The notes: a model not told the origin generated them from the letters alone. DNA of 26,611 nucleotides from Dokdonella_A sp039926025 (GCA_039926025.1 JBDSXV010000027.1:1-26611), one strand, 5' to 3'; positions 1 to 9,601 are shown, counted from the stretch's first letter. Translations and numbers: made by a program.

Positions 1-2
1 TC

Positions 3-1907
3 CAGCAGACGCGCAAGCGCAACAGCGCGACGCTGAACATGCAATGGAAGCCGAGCGACGAGTTCGAGATGGATCTCAAGGGCCTGTATGTCCGCGAGAA
101 GTTCAACAACTTCAACCAGTCGATGTACGGGTTCACCAGCCAGACGCCGCAGAACATCACGAGCTTGTCCGGAGCGACGGGCGGTCTCGTTCATAGCGGC
201 CATTCCTGCGGCAACGACGATCCGGCATGTCCGGGTCTGACTGCCAATGGCGGCAATGGGCCGGTCAATACCTATCTCGACAACCAGGTACGCGTCTCGA
301 CGGTCACGACCAAGGGTCTGGATTTGACCGGCAAGTACAAGGGCGACGGCTGGAATCTCGGTGGTCAGATCGGCGAGAGCAAATCCGACAATACCGACAA
401 TTCGCAGGCCTTCATCGAGCCGTACTACAACGGAGGCTATACCTGGGACATCAACCACGGCATCACCTTCGACAGTCCGTCGGCAGCGGCGAATCCGGCC
501 AACTGGCACGACGGCGACACGCCCGGCGGCGGCTGGGGCGGCAACTACGCGCAGTGGCCGGCGACAGCGAAGGACACCTACGGCCAGCTCGATTTCAGCA
601 AGGACTGGCAGGGCTTCTTCAATCAGTTGCAGGTGGGCGTGCGTATCGCCAAGCATGACGAGGAGCGCGCGCTGTCGATCTTCGGCGGAGTGCGCACCGG
701 CAACATGGCGACGATCGGTTTCGATGGTCTCACCGACATCCTCAACAATTTCCACTTCTCCAACGACCAGCGCCACCACGTGCAGACGAGCTTCGATGAC
801 GTGCTCGCGTGGGTCTTGGGCAGCCCGCTCGGCACCTCGCCGGATCCGGGTTCCTACCTCAACAACACGTACGCGATCACGCAGAAATCCGATGCCGCCT
901 ACGCACAGGCGAATTTCGGCACCGACAGCTTGCGCGGCAACTTCGGCGTGCGCTTCGTGCATACGGAAATCGACAGCTCCGGCTACAACTACAGTGGTGC
1001 GCCGACCTATCCGGCACCGGCCGGCAGCTACCAGACGGTCAACGTGTCGCACAACAACACGCTGCCATCGTTCAACATCGCCTATGACCTTTCCAGTGAC
1101 GTTGTGTTGCGTGGCGCTGTTGCCGAAGTGATCGCGTGGGCGCCGTACAACCAGGAAGTGCACAACACCTTCCTCAACGACACCGTGCTGACGGGGTCGG
1201 GCGGCAATGCCGATCTCGACCCGTACAAGTCGATCAATTTCGATCTGTCCGCGGAGTGGTATTTCGCCGAGCAATCCGTGCTCGCGGCGTCGGTGTTCTA
1301 CAAGAACGTGCTCAACTACATCAGCACCGATTCGCACATCGAGCGTCAGTTCAACTCGATGCACACGACCGATCTGGCCAGTTACGAGCGCATCTACGTC
1401 GACGGACACCTGGGCAATTGCACCACCGAAGGTTTCTGCGACTACAGCGTGCTGCGCCCACTCGATGGCGGTCGTGCAAAGGTCAAGGGCCTGACCTTGA
1501 GCTGGCAACAGCCATTCGGCGACACGGGATTCGGCATGTATACCAACTACACGCTGGCCGACGGCACCACCGCGTCGGGACAGGATCTGCCGTACAACTC
1601 GAAGAATGCGATCAATCTGAGCCCGTACTACGAAAAGGGCCCGTTCAGCGCACGCATCACGTACGGCTGGCGCAGCCACTACCTGGCGGGTGGTTATGTT
1701 GCGGGTTCGCCGCCCGCGTCGGTGGCCGCGTATCGGGAACTGGATGCGTCGGCAAGCTGGCACTTCAACAAGCAGCTGTCGCTCAATGTCAATGCGATGA
1801 ACCTGCTCGATGAAACCTACCTGCAGTACCTCGGCACCAAGGACCTGGTTGCCGGCAAGTACTCGAGCGGCCGTCGCTACATGGCCACTTTGCATTACGA
1901 TTTCTGA
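3..1907 (+). CDS. TonB-dependent receptor, 3' part only
   Basis: The reading frame is open from the left edge, so the N-terminal plug and the start lie outside the window; 634 residues are visible. The sequence is a run of alternating beta-strand segments rich in Tyr, Asn, Gly and Ser. It ends in a typical outer-membrane barrel terminus (YMATLHYDF, terminal Phe) preceded by the common TonB-receptor phrase 'NVNAMNLLDETY'. Receptors of this family import large substrates across the outer membrane with TonB/ExbBD energy. The gene is followed by a strong terminator and then a GH20 hexosaminidase on the same strand, so a chito-oligosaccharide or other amino-sugar substrate is a reasonable inference. 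Nothing in the barrel itself proves the substrate. Family is confident, ligand is not. Confidence 0.9.
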   Translation, partial: QQTRKRNSATLNMQWKPSDEFEMDLKGLYVREKFNNFNQSMYGFTSQTPQNITSLSGATGGLVHSGHSCGNDDPACPGLTANGGNGPVNTYLDNQVRVSTVTTKGLDLTGKYKGDGWNLGGQIGESKSDNTDNSQAFIEPYYNGGYTWDINHGITFDSPSAAANPANWHDGDTPGGGWGGNYAQWPATAKDTYGQLDFSKDWQGFFNQLQVGVRIAKHDEERALSIFGGVRTGNMATIGFDGLTDILNNFHFSNDQRHHVQTSFDDVLAWVLGSPLGTSPDPGSYLNNTYAITQKSDAAYAQANFGTDSLRGNFGVRFVHTEIDSSGYNYSGAPTYPAPAGSYQTVNVSHNNTLPSFNIAYDLSSDVVLRGAVAEVIAWAPYNQEVHNTFLNDTVLTGSGGNADLDPYKSINFDLSAEWYFAEQSVLAASVFYKNVLNYISTDSHIERQFNSMHTTDLASYERIYVDGHLGNCTTEGFCDYSVLRPLDGGRAKVKGLTLSWQQPFGDTGFGMYTNYTLADGTTASGQDLPYNSKNAINLSPYYEKGPFSARITYGWRSHYLAGGYVAGSPPASVAAYRELDASASWHFNKQLSLNVNAMNLLDETYLQYLGTKDLVAGKYSSGRRYMATLHYDF

Positions 1908-1933
1908 CGTCGCCCTCGGCAAGCGATGTGCGG

Positions 1934-1969
1934 GCGGGTCCGGGGTCATTCCGGACCCGCTGTTTTTTT
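1934..1969 (+). terminator. Rho-independent terminator after the TonB receptor
   Basis: A perfect 10-bp GC-rich stem (GCGGGTCCGG at 1934-1943, CCGGACCCGC at 1951-1960) with a 7-nt loop is followed directly by TGTTTTTTT. It sits 27 nt after the receptor stop codon, so the downstream hexosaminidase probably has its own promoter. Confidence 0.92.
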
Positions 1970-2000
1970 GTCGCGAGCCAACCGACATTTTGGATGATCG

Positions 2001-4415
2001 ATGCGATCGAGCAAGATGAAATCCCTGTTCCGCCACGCACTGCCGCGCGCCTGCCTGTTGGCACGCCTGAATCCAGTCAATCTTTTTTTTATTGCCTTGC
2101 TCGCCGCGTCGTCGCTGGCGGGCTGCCATGCCGAACGTCCCGCAAATTTCCAGCACTCCCGTCTTTCCCTGATTCCGCAACCGGCGCAGGTCGACATGCA
2201 GCCGGGCGTGTTTCATTTGCGCCAAGGCTCAGCGCTCATCGTCGACTCGCAAAATGCCGAGGCCGTTGGCATTGCGCGACGTTTCGCCGATCTGCTTGCG
2301 CAGACGCGTGGCATCCATCTCGACGTGCTCCCATTCGGCGAAGCGGGTGATGCAAGGGGAGCGATCGTCTTTTCACTCGACGCGCGCGATACGCTTTCGC
2401 CGGAGGGGGAGGGCTACAGGCTCAGTGTCAACAATGAACGTATCCGCGTTTCCGCGCGCGAATCGCGGGGATTGTTCTATGGCGGCGTGACGTTGTGGCA
2501 GTTGCTGACCCAGGACGTTGCGCACACCACGTTGATCGACGTACCCAATTTGTTGATCACCGATGCGCCGCATTTCCGCTGGCGCGGCGCCATGCTCGAT
2601 TCGGCGCGCCACTTCCAGTCGCCGGATTTCATCAGGCATTTCATCGACCAGCTCGCGTTGGCCAAGCTCAATATCTTCCACTGGCACCTGACCGACGACC
2701 AGGGCTGGCGTATCGAGATCAAGAAGTATCCCCGGCTCACCGAGATCGGCGCGTGGCGGAAGCCAGCCGGTGCCGCAGGCACGGATGCGAATGGCAAACC
2801 GGTGCGCTACGGCGGTTACTACACGCAGGACGAGATCCGCGACATCGTGCTCTACGCGCGCGAACGGAACGTCACGATCGTGCCCGAGATCGACATGCCC
2901 GGGCACATGCAAGCGGCAATCGCCGCCTATCCCGAACTCGGCTCGGCCGGGGACACGCCGGTCGTCTCGCCGGATTGGGGAGTGCACAGCTACATCCTCA
3001 ACGTCGACGAGGCGACATTCACCTTCGTCGAGAACGTGCTCGATGAAGTCATGGCGCTGTTTCCCGCTGGCTACATCCATGTCGGTGGTGACGAGGCGGT
3101 CAAGGATCAATGGAAGGCGTCGTCGCAGGTGCAGGCACGCATGCACGCGCTCGGCATGGCGAACGAGGATGCGTTGCAGGGCTGGTTCATTGCGCGACTG
3201 CAGAAATATCTCGCGGCGCACGGTCGCAAGCTGATCGGCTGGGACGAAATCCTAGAAGGAGGCGTGCCGCCTGCGGCGACCGTCATGTCGTGGCGTGGCG
3301 CCAAGGGTGGTATCGATGCGGCACAGCAGGGGCATGACGTCGTGATGGCTCCATCGCCGGATTTGTACCTCGATCACCTGCAAAGCGATGCCGCGGATGA
3401 ACCGTCGGGGCGCCCCGACCTGCGCACGCTGGCGGACATCTACGCCTTCGAGCCAACACCCGCCGGTATGGGCGCCGACGCTGCCGTGCGCGTCCTTGGC
3501 GCGCAGGCGAATCTGTGGACCGAACACATGCGCACGCCCGCGCTGGTCGAGCATGCGGCATTTCCGCGCCTCGCCGCGCTGGCGGAAGTTCTGTGGTCTC
3601 CACCGTCGACGCGCGACTGGAACAGTTTCGTCTTGCGGCTGGCGCCGCAGATGGATCGCTATGCCGCTGCCGGCGTCGCCGTCGCGAACAGTGCATTCGA
3701 GGTGCGTTTCGCCAGTGAATACGACGCGGCAAGCAGGCGTGTGAAAGTAACGCTGTCGAACCAGGTTGCGCAGCCAATCCACTACACCGACGATGGCAGC
3801 TTGCCTGTGAGCACTTCGCGGCTCTACCGCGCCCCGCTGATTCAACCCATTCCCTCGACGCTGCGCGCCGCTACCTTCGTTGATGGCCGCATCGTGGGCG
3901 GCGTGGAAACAAGCGAATTGACACGTGCGGATATTCTTCGACGTTCCAGCGACGCCTTGAAACCGTGCAGCGGAAAGCTTCCGCTTCGACTGGAAGACGA
4001 CGGGCCAGCAGTCGGGGCACGCACGTTCTTCACGGTCGACCTGTTCGATCCGTGCTGGATCTACACGAATGCACCGCTCGATGGCATCGTGGCGATCGAA
4101 GTCGGCGTAGGCCATCTGCCCTACAACTTCCAGTTGTGGAAGGACGCGGCGAATGTCGTGCCGCGTCCGGCCCCGCAATCACCGGATGGCGAGTTGCTGG
4201 TCAAGATCGATTCGTGTTCTGGTGCCACGCTGGCAACGATTCCGCTGCAGCCGGCACGTCAGCTCTCCGGGGTGACGACATTGCGCGCTGCATTGCCGAC
4301 AACGGATGGCAAACACGACCTGTGTTTTGTATTCACCGGCCGAGGCAGCGACCCACTGTGGGCGATTGATCGTGTGCAACTGATCCCGGGCACGTCAGCT
4401 GAACACGTGCAATGA
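2001..4415 (+). CDS. Beta-N-acetylhexosaminidase, GH20, lipoprotein
   Basis: The enzyme removes terminal GlcNAc/GalNAc from chito-oligosaccharides or glycans by substrate-assisted catalysis. The N terminus is a lipoprotein signal ending in the lipobox LAGC (Cys42, or Cys37 if the ATG at 2016 is the start), so it is probably membrane-anchored facing the periplasm or the outside. A GH20b-type domain spans about residues 50-175. The TIM barrel starts near 'FRWRGAMLDSARHF', carries HWHLTDDQGWRIEI from His227, and has the catalytic pair in HVGGDE (Asp364-Glu365). After about residue 580 comes a chitobiase C-terminal-like segment (IHYTDDGSLPVSTSRLY), then a ~160-residue C-terminal beta region that may bind carbohydrate. 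At 804 residues it is long for the family because of this tail. Its neighbour upstream is a TonB receptor, which suggests an import-and-degrade pair. The choice between starts 2001 and 2016 is not settled. Confidence 0.93.
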   Translation: MRSSKMKSLFRHALPRACLLARLNPVNLFFIALLAASSLAGCHAERPANFQHSRLSLIPQPAQVDMQPGVFHLRQGSALIVDSQNAEAVGIARRFADLLAQTRGIHLDVLPFGEAGDARGAIVFSLDARDTLSPEGEGYRLSVNNERIRVSARESRGLFYGGVTLWQLLTQDVAHTTLIDVPNLLITDAPHFRWRGAMLDSARHFQSPDFIRHFIDQLALAKLNIFHWHLTDDQGWRIEIKKYPRLTEIGAWRKPAGAAGTDANGKPVRYGGYYTQDEIRDIVLYARERNVTIVPEIDMPGHMQAAIAAYPELGSAGDTPVVSPDWGVHSYILNVDEATFTFVENVLDEVMALFPAGYIHVGGDEAVKDQWKASSQVQARMHALGMANEDALQGWFIARLQKYLAAHGRKLIGWDEILEGGVPPAATVMSWRGAKGGIDAAQQGHDVVMAPSPDLYLDHLQSDAADEPSGRPDLRTLADIYAFEPTPAGMGADAAVRVLGAQANLWTEHMRTPALVEHAAFPRLAALAEVLWSPPSTRDWNSFVLRLAPQMDRYAAAGVAVANSAFEVRFASEYDAASRRVKVTLSNQVAQPIHYTDDGSLPVSTSRLYRAPLIQPIPSTLRAATFVDGRIVGGVETSELTRADILRRSSDALKPCSGKLPLRLEDDGPAVGARTFFTVDLFDPCWIYTNAPLDGIVAIEVGVGHLPYNFQLWKDAANVVPRPAPQSPDGELLVKIDSCSGATLATIPLQPARQLSGVTTLRAALPTTDGKHDLCFVFTGRGSDPLWAIDRVQLIPGTSAEHVQ

Positions 4416-4677
4416 ACTGACCGATTTACCTCCGCGACCTGGATCTTCGATCTCAGGAACGCAGGTCCATTGGGTATCAGTCAGGCCAACATTCGCGGGT
4501 GCTTGCGCCTGCTGGTTCCCGACTGCAGCGCATAACTGGAATTTTCCATTCGCGACAAGCCTGCCGCAGGCGAACGACCAGCACCATTGACCTGTTGCTG
4601 CTCGAGTCCCGTGATACTTCGCCGATTCCTCTCACTCTGACGTATAGCCGGCTGGTACCGGCGTCACGAGTGTTGCC

Positions 4678-6771
4678 ATGCGCCCCGTCCGCTTGTTGAA
4701 TCTTCTTGCCGCAGTGGCACTGAGCTGCGCCACCGTTGCCTTGCGCGCAGCGCCCGAGGCGCTGCCGACAGTCGTGAAGACATTCACTCCGCCGAATATC
4801 GTGCTCGGCGACGACACCACGCTTACGATCACGCTGAACAATCCAAATGCGGTCGTCGCCACGCTCACGCATGATCTGGCCGACATGCTGCCGGCACACC
4901 TGTTCGTGGCCAATCCGGCGAGCGCTGGCACCACGTGCAGCCACGGTGCGGTCACCGCAACGCCTGGCGCACAAACGGTGACGCTGAGTGACAACGGCGC
5001 CGGTTCGCCTGTGCAAATCCCTGCCTCGGGCTCATGCCTGGTGCAGGTACACGTCACGACCGACGCAGCCGGCAGTGTCCTCAATACGATCCATGCCGGC
5101 GATCTGCAGACCGACCACGGCAGCAATCCCGACAACGCGAATGCCACGTTGAACACGACCGCAACGGCACCGACGCTGGCAAAGACGTTCACCCCTGCGA
5201 ATATCACGCTTGGCGACGACACCACGTTGACGATCACCCTGAGCAACAGCGATCACGTTGCGGCGACCCTCGGCGCGGATCTCGTCGACATGCTGCCGGC
5301 AGGCGTCACCATTTCCAATCCTGCCTCGGCAGGTTCGACCTGCGCCGGTGGCAATGTGGTGGCCACGCCCGGCGCCGACAGTGTGACGCTGGCGGCCGGT
5401 GCCGCGATTCCTGCGTCCGGCTCGTGCCTCGTGCAAGTGCACGTGACGACCGATACGGCGGGTGCCTTCACCAACGTCATCGCGGCCGGCGATCTGCAGA
5501 CGAATCTGGGCGACAACCCCGACGATGCACAGGCAACGCTCAACGTCACCGGCGTGCCGCCGACCGTTGCCAAGACGTTCAACCCTGGCGCCGTCGCCGT
5601 CGGAAATTCGAGCACGCTGACGATCACGTTGCATAACACCGATCATCGCGCAGCAACGCTGGCGGAGGATCTGGTCGATCACCTGCCCGCGCATGTCGTT
5701 GTCTCGGCGCCCGCCAGTGCCGGCTCGACCTGTGCAGGCGGCGCTGTCGTCGCAACCCCCGGAGCGGACACGGTGACGCTCGGGAACGGTGCAGCCATCC
5801 CGGCTTCTGGCTCATGCCTGATCCAGCTGCAGGTCATTGCAACATCACCCGGAACGTTCACCAACACGATTGCCGCGGGCGCCTTGCGAACCGATCTTGG
5901 CGACAATCCCGATGCGGCCAGCGCCACTCTTATCGCAACGGCAACAGCGCCGAGTCTTTCGAAGAGTTTTGCGCCGACGAGCATCGTGGCGCACGGTCAG
6001 GCCACGTTGACGCTTACGCTGGCCAACAGCAACGCGGCCGCTGCCACCCTTGTCGCAGCGTTGACCGATACCTTGCCTGCTTCGCTGGTTGCAGCAAATC
6101 CGGCGCTCGCTGCGACGACCTGCGGAGGCGGCAATGTTTCCGCCACCGCAGGAGACGCGGTCGTCACTTTGGCAGTCGGCGCACAGATTCCCGCCCACGG
6201 CAGCTGTTCGGTCACGCTCGCGGTGACTTCGCCGACGCCGGGCTTCTATACCAATACGATCGCCGCCGGCGCACTGATGACCGACTTCGGTGCAAGCGCG
6301 GCCGCGGCGCAGGCAAGCTTGACGGTCGGAGCCGCACCGACGACGTATCCGCCCGTTCTCGCGAAGGGATTTACGCCCGCACACGTCATCAGCGACGGCA
6401 GCAGTCGCCTGACCGTGGCTCTCTACAATGCCAACGCGTCGTCGGCGACGCTGACGTCGGCTCTTGTCGACTCGCTGCCGGCGGGGTTGCTGATTGCCAA
6501 TCCCGCAACGCCGACGACGACCTGCTCCAGCGGACATGCCACAGCAACCCCGGGTGGCAGCAACGTCACACTCGATGCCGGCGCACACATTCCTTTTGGC
6601 AGCTGCGTCGTTGCCGTCTCGGTGACCTCCAGCATCGTCGGCAGCTATACCAATCACCTCGCCGTCGGCGCTCTGCAGACCGAAGACGGCCACAATGGCG
6701 CCGACGCGAACGCCACCCTTGTCGTGCAAGCACGCACTGACAAGATTTTTGCGAATGGGTTCGATCCATGA
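4678..6771 (+). CDS. Secreted protein with five ~130-residue DUF11-like repeats
   Basis: A signal peptide (residues 1-25, cleavage near ALRAAPEA) is followed by five tandem domains starting near residues 32, 167, 297, 427 and 561. Each has the pattern (L/V)(A/S)K(T/S/G)F.P..I..G..(T/S).LT(I/V).L.N, then ATL...L.D.LPA, TTC..G, TPG...VTL..GA.IPA.GSC.V.V, and a closing YTN.I..G.L.T. This Ig-like beta-sandwich architecture resembles DUF11/DUF7933-type surface repeats. Each repeat has two cysteines (TTC and GSC), probably an intradomain disulfide, and there is no catalytic motif. The C terminus reads DKIFANGFDP. A similar IF-x-x-GF tail is, from memory, common on secreted proteins of Xanthomonadales. 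Probable role: surface or extracellular adhesion/structural protein. Function is inferred only from architecture. Confidence 0.85.
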   Translation: MRPVRLLNLLAAVALSCATVALRAAPEALPTVVKTFTPPNIVLGDDTTLTITLNNPNAVVATLTHDLADMLPAHLFVANPASAGTTCSHGAVTATPGAQTVTLSDNGAGSPVQIPASGSCLVQVHVTTDAAGSVLNTIHAGDLQTDHGSNPDNANATLNTTATAPTLAKTFTPANITLGDDTTLTITLSNSDHVAATLGADLVDMLPAGVTISNPASAGSTCAGGNVVATPGADSVTLAAGAAIPASGSCLVQVHVTTDTAGAFTNVIAAGDLQTNLGDNPDDAQATLNVTGVPPTVAKTFNPGAVAVGNSSTLTITLHNTDHRAATLAEDLVDHLPAHVVVSAPASAGSTCAGGAVVATPGADTVTLGNGAAIPASGSCLIQLQVIATSPGTFTNTIAAGALRTDLGDNPDAASATLIATATAPSLSKSFAPTSIVAHGQATLTLTLANSNAAAATLVAALTDTLPASLVAANPALAATTCGGGNVSATAGDAVVTLAVGAQIPAHGSCSVTLAVTSPTPGFYTNTIAAGALMTDFGASAAAAQASLTVGAAPTTYPPVLAKGFTPAHVISDGSSRLTVALYNANASSATLTSALVDSLPAGLLIANPATPTTTCSSGHATATPGGSNVTLDAGAHIPFGSCVVAVSVTSSIVGSYTNHLAVGALQTEDGHNGADANATLVVQARTDKIFANGFDP

Positions 6772-7178
6772 TGATCGATCGGCACGATCCCACGCGCTCC
6801 ATCAAGGTCATGCTCGTGCGTCAGCGGAAGCAAGCTGCGCTTCGCCGGCAATCTAACGCGCGGCGATCCCGCCGAAATGGGGCTAATCCCTTCCGACGAA
6901 CGCATGAGCCGGCTCAAAGGCAGCGCTGCCAAACCGACTGCATTGAAGTCCAAACGATGTGGCAGATGCGCAAGAACGACTACGACCCATGCATGGCCAG
7001 AACGGAGAGGCACTGCAGCATGCCGGAGTCGGCTCCTGCGCATTGATCGGCCTTCGTGGCTGACGGGGCAGGTTCAAACAGCGGCGATTTCACTTACTTG
7101 TCAACGACGACGATCGCTTGCTGATCTGCATCGTCAGAGATACGGAAGACCCTTGCAATGACCCGTGCAAAGCAAGGC
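6772..7178. other. Gene-poor stretch, no convincing gene
   Basis: Short open frames exist on both strands here, but none has a good ribosome site, a recognisable domain or natural-looking composition; they are Arg/Ser/Cys-rich in the way shadow frames are. I see no tRNA, no clear terminator and no transposase remnant. It could be a decayed gene. Confidence 0.5.
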
Positions 7179-7529
7179 TTACCAGATGAACGCCTCCTGC
7201 GTTGGGTCGCCGCTCGGCCACCAGAATGCTCTTTTGAGGTATTTGATTTGATCGCACACGATCGCGGGCGGATCCCCGTCGAGAAATACTTCCACATAGC
7301 GCGCGGACAAGACGTCTTTCAGGGTTGCCCACAACGTAGGGTCGCCGAGCCGCGGAGGCGCATCGGCTGCGACGCTGACGCACAGTGCGAGTTGGTCGCC
7401 GCGTTTGATGGTTCCGCGGAATACGCGCGTGACGCGCACAGTGAGCATGCCGTTCCAGCCCAGCACGCGAGCCTGGATGAAGTGCGGAGCGCGCATTCGC
7501 GCCTCGGTGAAGAAGCTCGGCGGCAGCAT
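7179..7529 (-). CDS. Hypothetical protein, 116 residues
   Basis: I do not recognise the family. The ATG at 7529 was chosen because a strong Shine-Dalgarno-like GAAGAGGTGG lies about 9 nt upstream on the minus strand. Upstream codons remain open to 7682, so a longer product is possible. The protein looks natural: an N-terminal stretch 'FFTEARMRAPHFIQARVL', then beta-strand-like 'GMLTVRVTRVFRGTIKRGDQ', then 'YVEVFLDGDPPAIVCDQIKY' and a Trp-rich C terminus ending AFIW. The pattern 'ARVL...LTVRV.RVFRGT.KRGD' suggests a small beta-barrel or NTR/OB-like fold. It lacks a signal peptide as called, although homologues with this look are often exported. It is divergent from the secreted protein gene at 7626, about 100 nt apart. 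Reality of the gene is moderately supported; function unknown. Confidence 0.5.
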   Translation of the reverse strand: MLPPSFFTEARMRAPHFIQARVLGWNGMLTVRVTRVFRGTIKRGDQLALCVSVAADAPPRLGDPTLWATLKDVLSARYVEVFLDGDPPAIVCDQIKYLKRAFWWPSGDPTQEAFIW

Positions 7530-7625
7530 CTGTGGAACCACCTCTTCGCCTGATGGAGAACGCAAGTGGAATTTCAATCGTCGCGAAAATTTCGGCGCCT
7601 GTCCACGACAAGGATGGTGAAGCTC

Positions 7626-8294
7626 ATGCCCAAGCCCATCAAGGCAACCGTGACCGCTTTGGCGTTGCTCATGGCAGCGCAAAATTCATCCGCTCAAGCG
7701 ATCCCGCTCGTCCCGCCGAGTGCGCTTGTGGCGCAGTTGCGAGCAAACGGGATCGATCCGGCGATGAGCTTTCGATCGAGCCAGCCGATCAACTGCATGG
7801 CAGGATCTGCCGACGCGGACGTCGTGTATCGCTGCGTCGCTGCGATGGCTGATAGTGCCCGTAGCGGGAAAACCGCAGCGGTCGAGATCCTGATCTTCAA
7901 GGACCGTTACGACTTCGCGAGCAGAGATGCGCAAATCAAGGCGGCGGTGGCGCGCTTGAATGGGCGCTGGTCTCTCGCCTACGAACCCGAGGTGAGTGTC
8001 AAAGGCGAGGGACGGACGATGTCCTTGAACGGGTCCTGTCATCAATCACGCGGGCAGACGAATAGTCCAGCCTATTGTCTGCTGCCCGTCGCTCGAAACG
8101 TGCTGATCTTTTCGCAGGTGGCGCCGGCGCAGGCGAGGAGCGACCAGATCACGACGAGCCAGAACGGTGAACCGGATTCGTTTGACGACATGGCGCACGC
8201 CGGAACTTTGGCGACGCTCGGTGCGATTGCGGTTGCTAAAGCTCAACGGGCGCCGGACGGGATAAACAATGCTTCGGCGACGTTTATTCGGTAG
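7626..8294 (+). CDS. Hypothetical secreted protein, 222 residues
   Basis: The N terminus (MPKPIKATVTALALLMAAQNSSAQA) is a clear Sec signal peptide, which is why I start at 7626; the in-frame ATG at 7614 is the alternative. The mature protein has four cysteines (Cys57, 70, 138, 151), consistent with two periplasmic disulfides: 'INCMAG', 'YRCVAA', 'GSCHQS', 'AYCLLP'. The middle contains 'AAVEILIFKDRYDFASRDAQ', an alpha/beta-looking segment. No catalytic motif or known domain is visible. It is divergent from the 116-residue gene to its left and convergent with the broken FRG gene to its right, ending about 50 nt from the FRG stop. Function unknown. Confidence 0.65.
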   Translation: MPKPIKATVTALALLMAAQNSSAQAIPLVPPSALVAQLRANGIDPAMSFRSSQPINCMAGSADADVVYRCVAAMADSARSGKTAAVEILIFKDRYDFASRDAQIKAAVARLNGRWSLAYEPEVSVKGEGRTMSLNGSCHQSRGQTNSPAYCLLPVARNVLIFSQVAPAQARSDQITTSQNGEPDSFDDMAHAGTLATLGAIAVAKAQRAPDGINNASATFIR

Positions 8295-8345
8295 TCCGGG
8301 CCGCGTCAGCTCGCGTGTGGGCTCCTATGCCGCACCTCACTTGTC

Positions 8346-9311
8346 CTATAAGCGATACATCTCGCGAACGTGCCTCGCAACGCTCTGTATCGTCGGCATC
8401 ATCGTAAATGCATTGATTCGCATGTTTGCCAAACGAGCGCTTAGCGAAAGGGCTAGATCCCCGGGCAACACGAGCTTTTGGACTCTCCACCCAAGCATCA
8501 CTCTTTCGAATGTAGGCCACTCGCTGTGGCTTAGAAAGTAGGCGTTGCCGTCCGCATTGCACGCCACGAAGAGGCCGTCTTGTGAGTGAAGGAATTCGAT
8601 CTGTGAGCGGAAGATTCGAATTACCTCAACCGGGGATTTCCAAGTCGTGAACTGACTAAGAGGCGGTCGAAGTTTTTCATCTTCAGTTGCAACCCATACC
8701 GCGATATTTCCTCCCGCGACTACTTCGTCAGACACGTCCTTGATCGCAAAGAAGGCAGCCTTGAAAGGGTTGTCTGAAAAATCGAGAAGGCGAGTCGGCA
8801 AACCCGCATGTTGCGCTAGTGCGTGCGCTGCAGACAGCTTGAAGCCGGGTACAAACGGGCCGTATGCGTCATCGCCTTCTCGCGTAAGCAAGTCCACTAG
8901 GCACGTCCCGTGCAGCGCGTTGGTGACCCCGGGTACAGCTATCGCGACCGTGTCGCGGCCATCGCAGAATAGGTCAACAAGTCGACTCTCTGCGAGAAAT
9001 TACGACGTAAGAAGTTTTAGGCGTCCGACGTGAATCTCGTCGTTTCGACTTGGCAGATAGTGCGTGGCAGCGAACGCTGCCCCCATTGAACTTGGGTAGG
9101 GAAGCGCGTCGTGCCAGTTGTCGTTGAAGTCTTCATACAGCGTAACAATCGTGTCGCGTAGGCCGCCACGCCACGCGCTTGGCCGAAGCTCCCAAGAAGC
9201 ATCCGATTGTCCACGGTAGATCGTGTTGCGCTCTTTAGTGGCCAGATACAGCAGCCGATCCATAAACGCGTCTAGATCCGTGAAGTTCTCGACGGTGACG
9301 TTCGCCGGCAT
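8346..9311 (-). pseudogene. FRG-domain protein interrupted by one in-frame TAA
   Basis: Translation from the ATG at 9311 (SD GAAGG about 5 nt upstream) gives an FRG-domain N terminus with 'TIYRGQSDASWELRPSAWR', then hits TAA at 9002-9000 after 'GRLKLLTS'. The same frame continues without any shift: 34 codons later it passes into 'HALAQHAGLPTRLLDFSDNP', the second FRG hallmark (HxGLPTRLLD), and runs to the stop at 8346. So a single nonsense codon splits an otherwise intact ~321-residue protein. FRG domains (named for the Phe-Arg-Gly motif) occur in proteins of unclear biochemistry, some linked to phage defence or toxin systems. It may be a recent pseudogene, a sequencing error, or a readthrough product. 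A downstream GTG at 8897 could start a C-terminal fragment of 183 residues. Confidence 0.85.
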
Positions 9312-9452
9312 AGGACCTTCAGATATGGGGTGGATCGCCAAATCGGCTGCTCATTCTGCCATGGGCGACGTGGCGGCAATGCAGTTCTAGGAACTGAGGT
9401 AGAAATGACGCCGGCGCAAAAAAAACCTCTGAAAGCGGCGGCTTGATTGCAA

Positions 9453-9601
9453 TTCTGGCGGCGAGGGTGGGATTGTTCGCCCCATCCCCGCGGCTCACCC
9501 CTCCGCGCTGCGCGCTACGGGGCCAGCCTGCGGCTGTCCCAATTCGCTCCCGGCGAATTGGTCGAACCAGTGGTCTCGTCCACCCACCCTCTCCGCCAGA
9601 A
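9453..9601. repeat. MITE-like element with 19-bp terminal inverted repeats
   Basis: The left end 9453-9471 reads ttctggcggcgagggtggg. The reverse complement of the right end 9583-9601 is ttctggcggagagggtggg, matching 18 of 19. Inside is another inverted repeat, CCAATTCGC (9539-9547) and GCGAATTGG (9553-9561). The end sequence resembles the antisense of a tRNA 3' end (…CCCTCTCCGCCA), so tRNA-derived repeat DNA is an alternative to a transposon relic. I see no clear target-site duplication and no transposase. Confidence 0.5.

Noticed and set aside
4632..6729. Long minus-strand frames opposite the five-repeat protein (up to 294 codons)
   Set aside because: Antisense shadows of a GC-rich repetitive gene; the plus strand has the signal peptide and regular domain repeats.
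6654..7161. Several 90-130-codon frames after the repeat protein
   Set aside because: They overlap each other on opposite strands, show no domain and no ribosome site; one runs antisense through the end of the repeat protein.
9453..9601. Possible tRNA gene
   Set aside because: Only a 3'-end-like segment is present; no acceptor pairing, anticodon arm or full cloverleaf can be formed.
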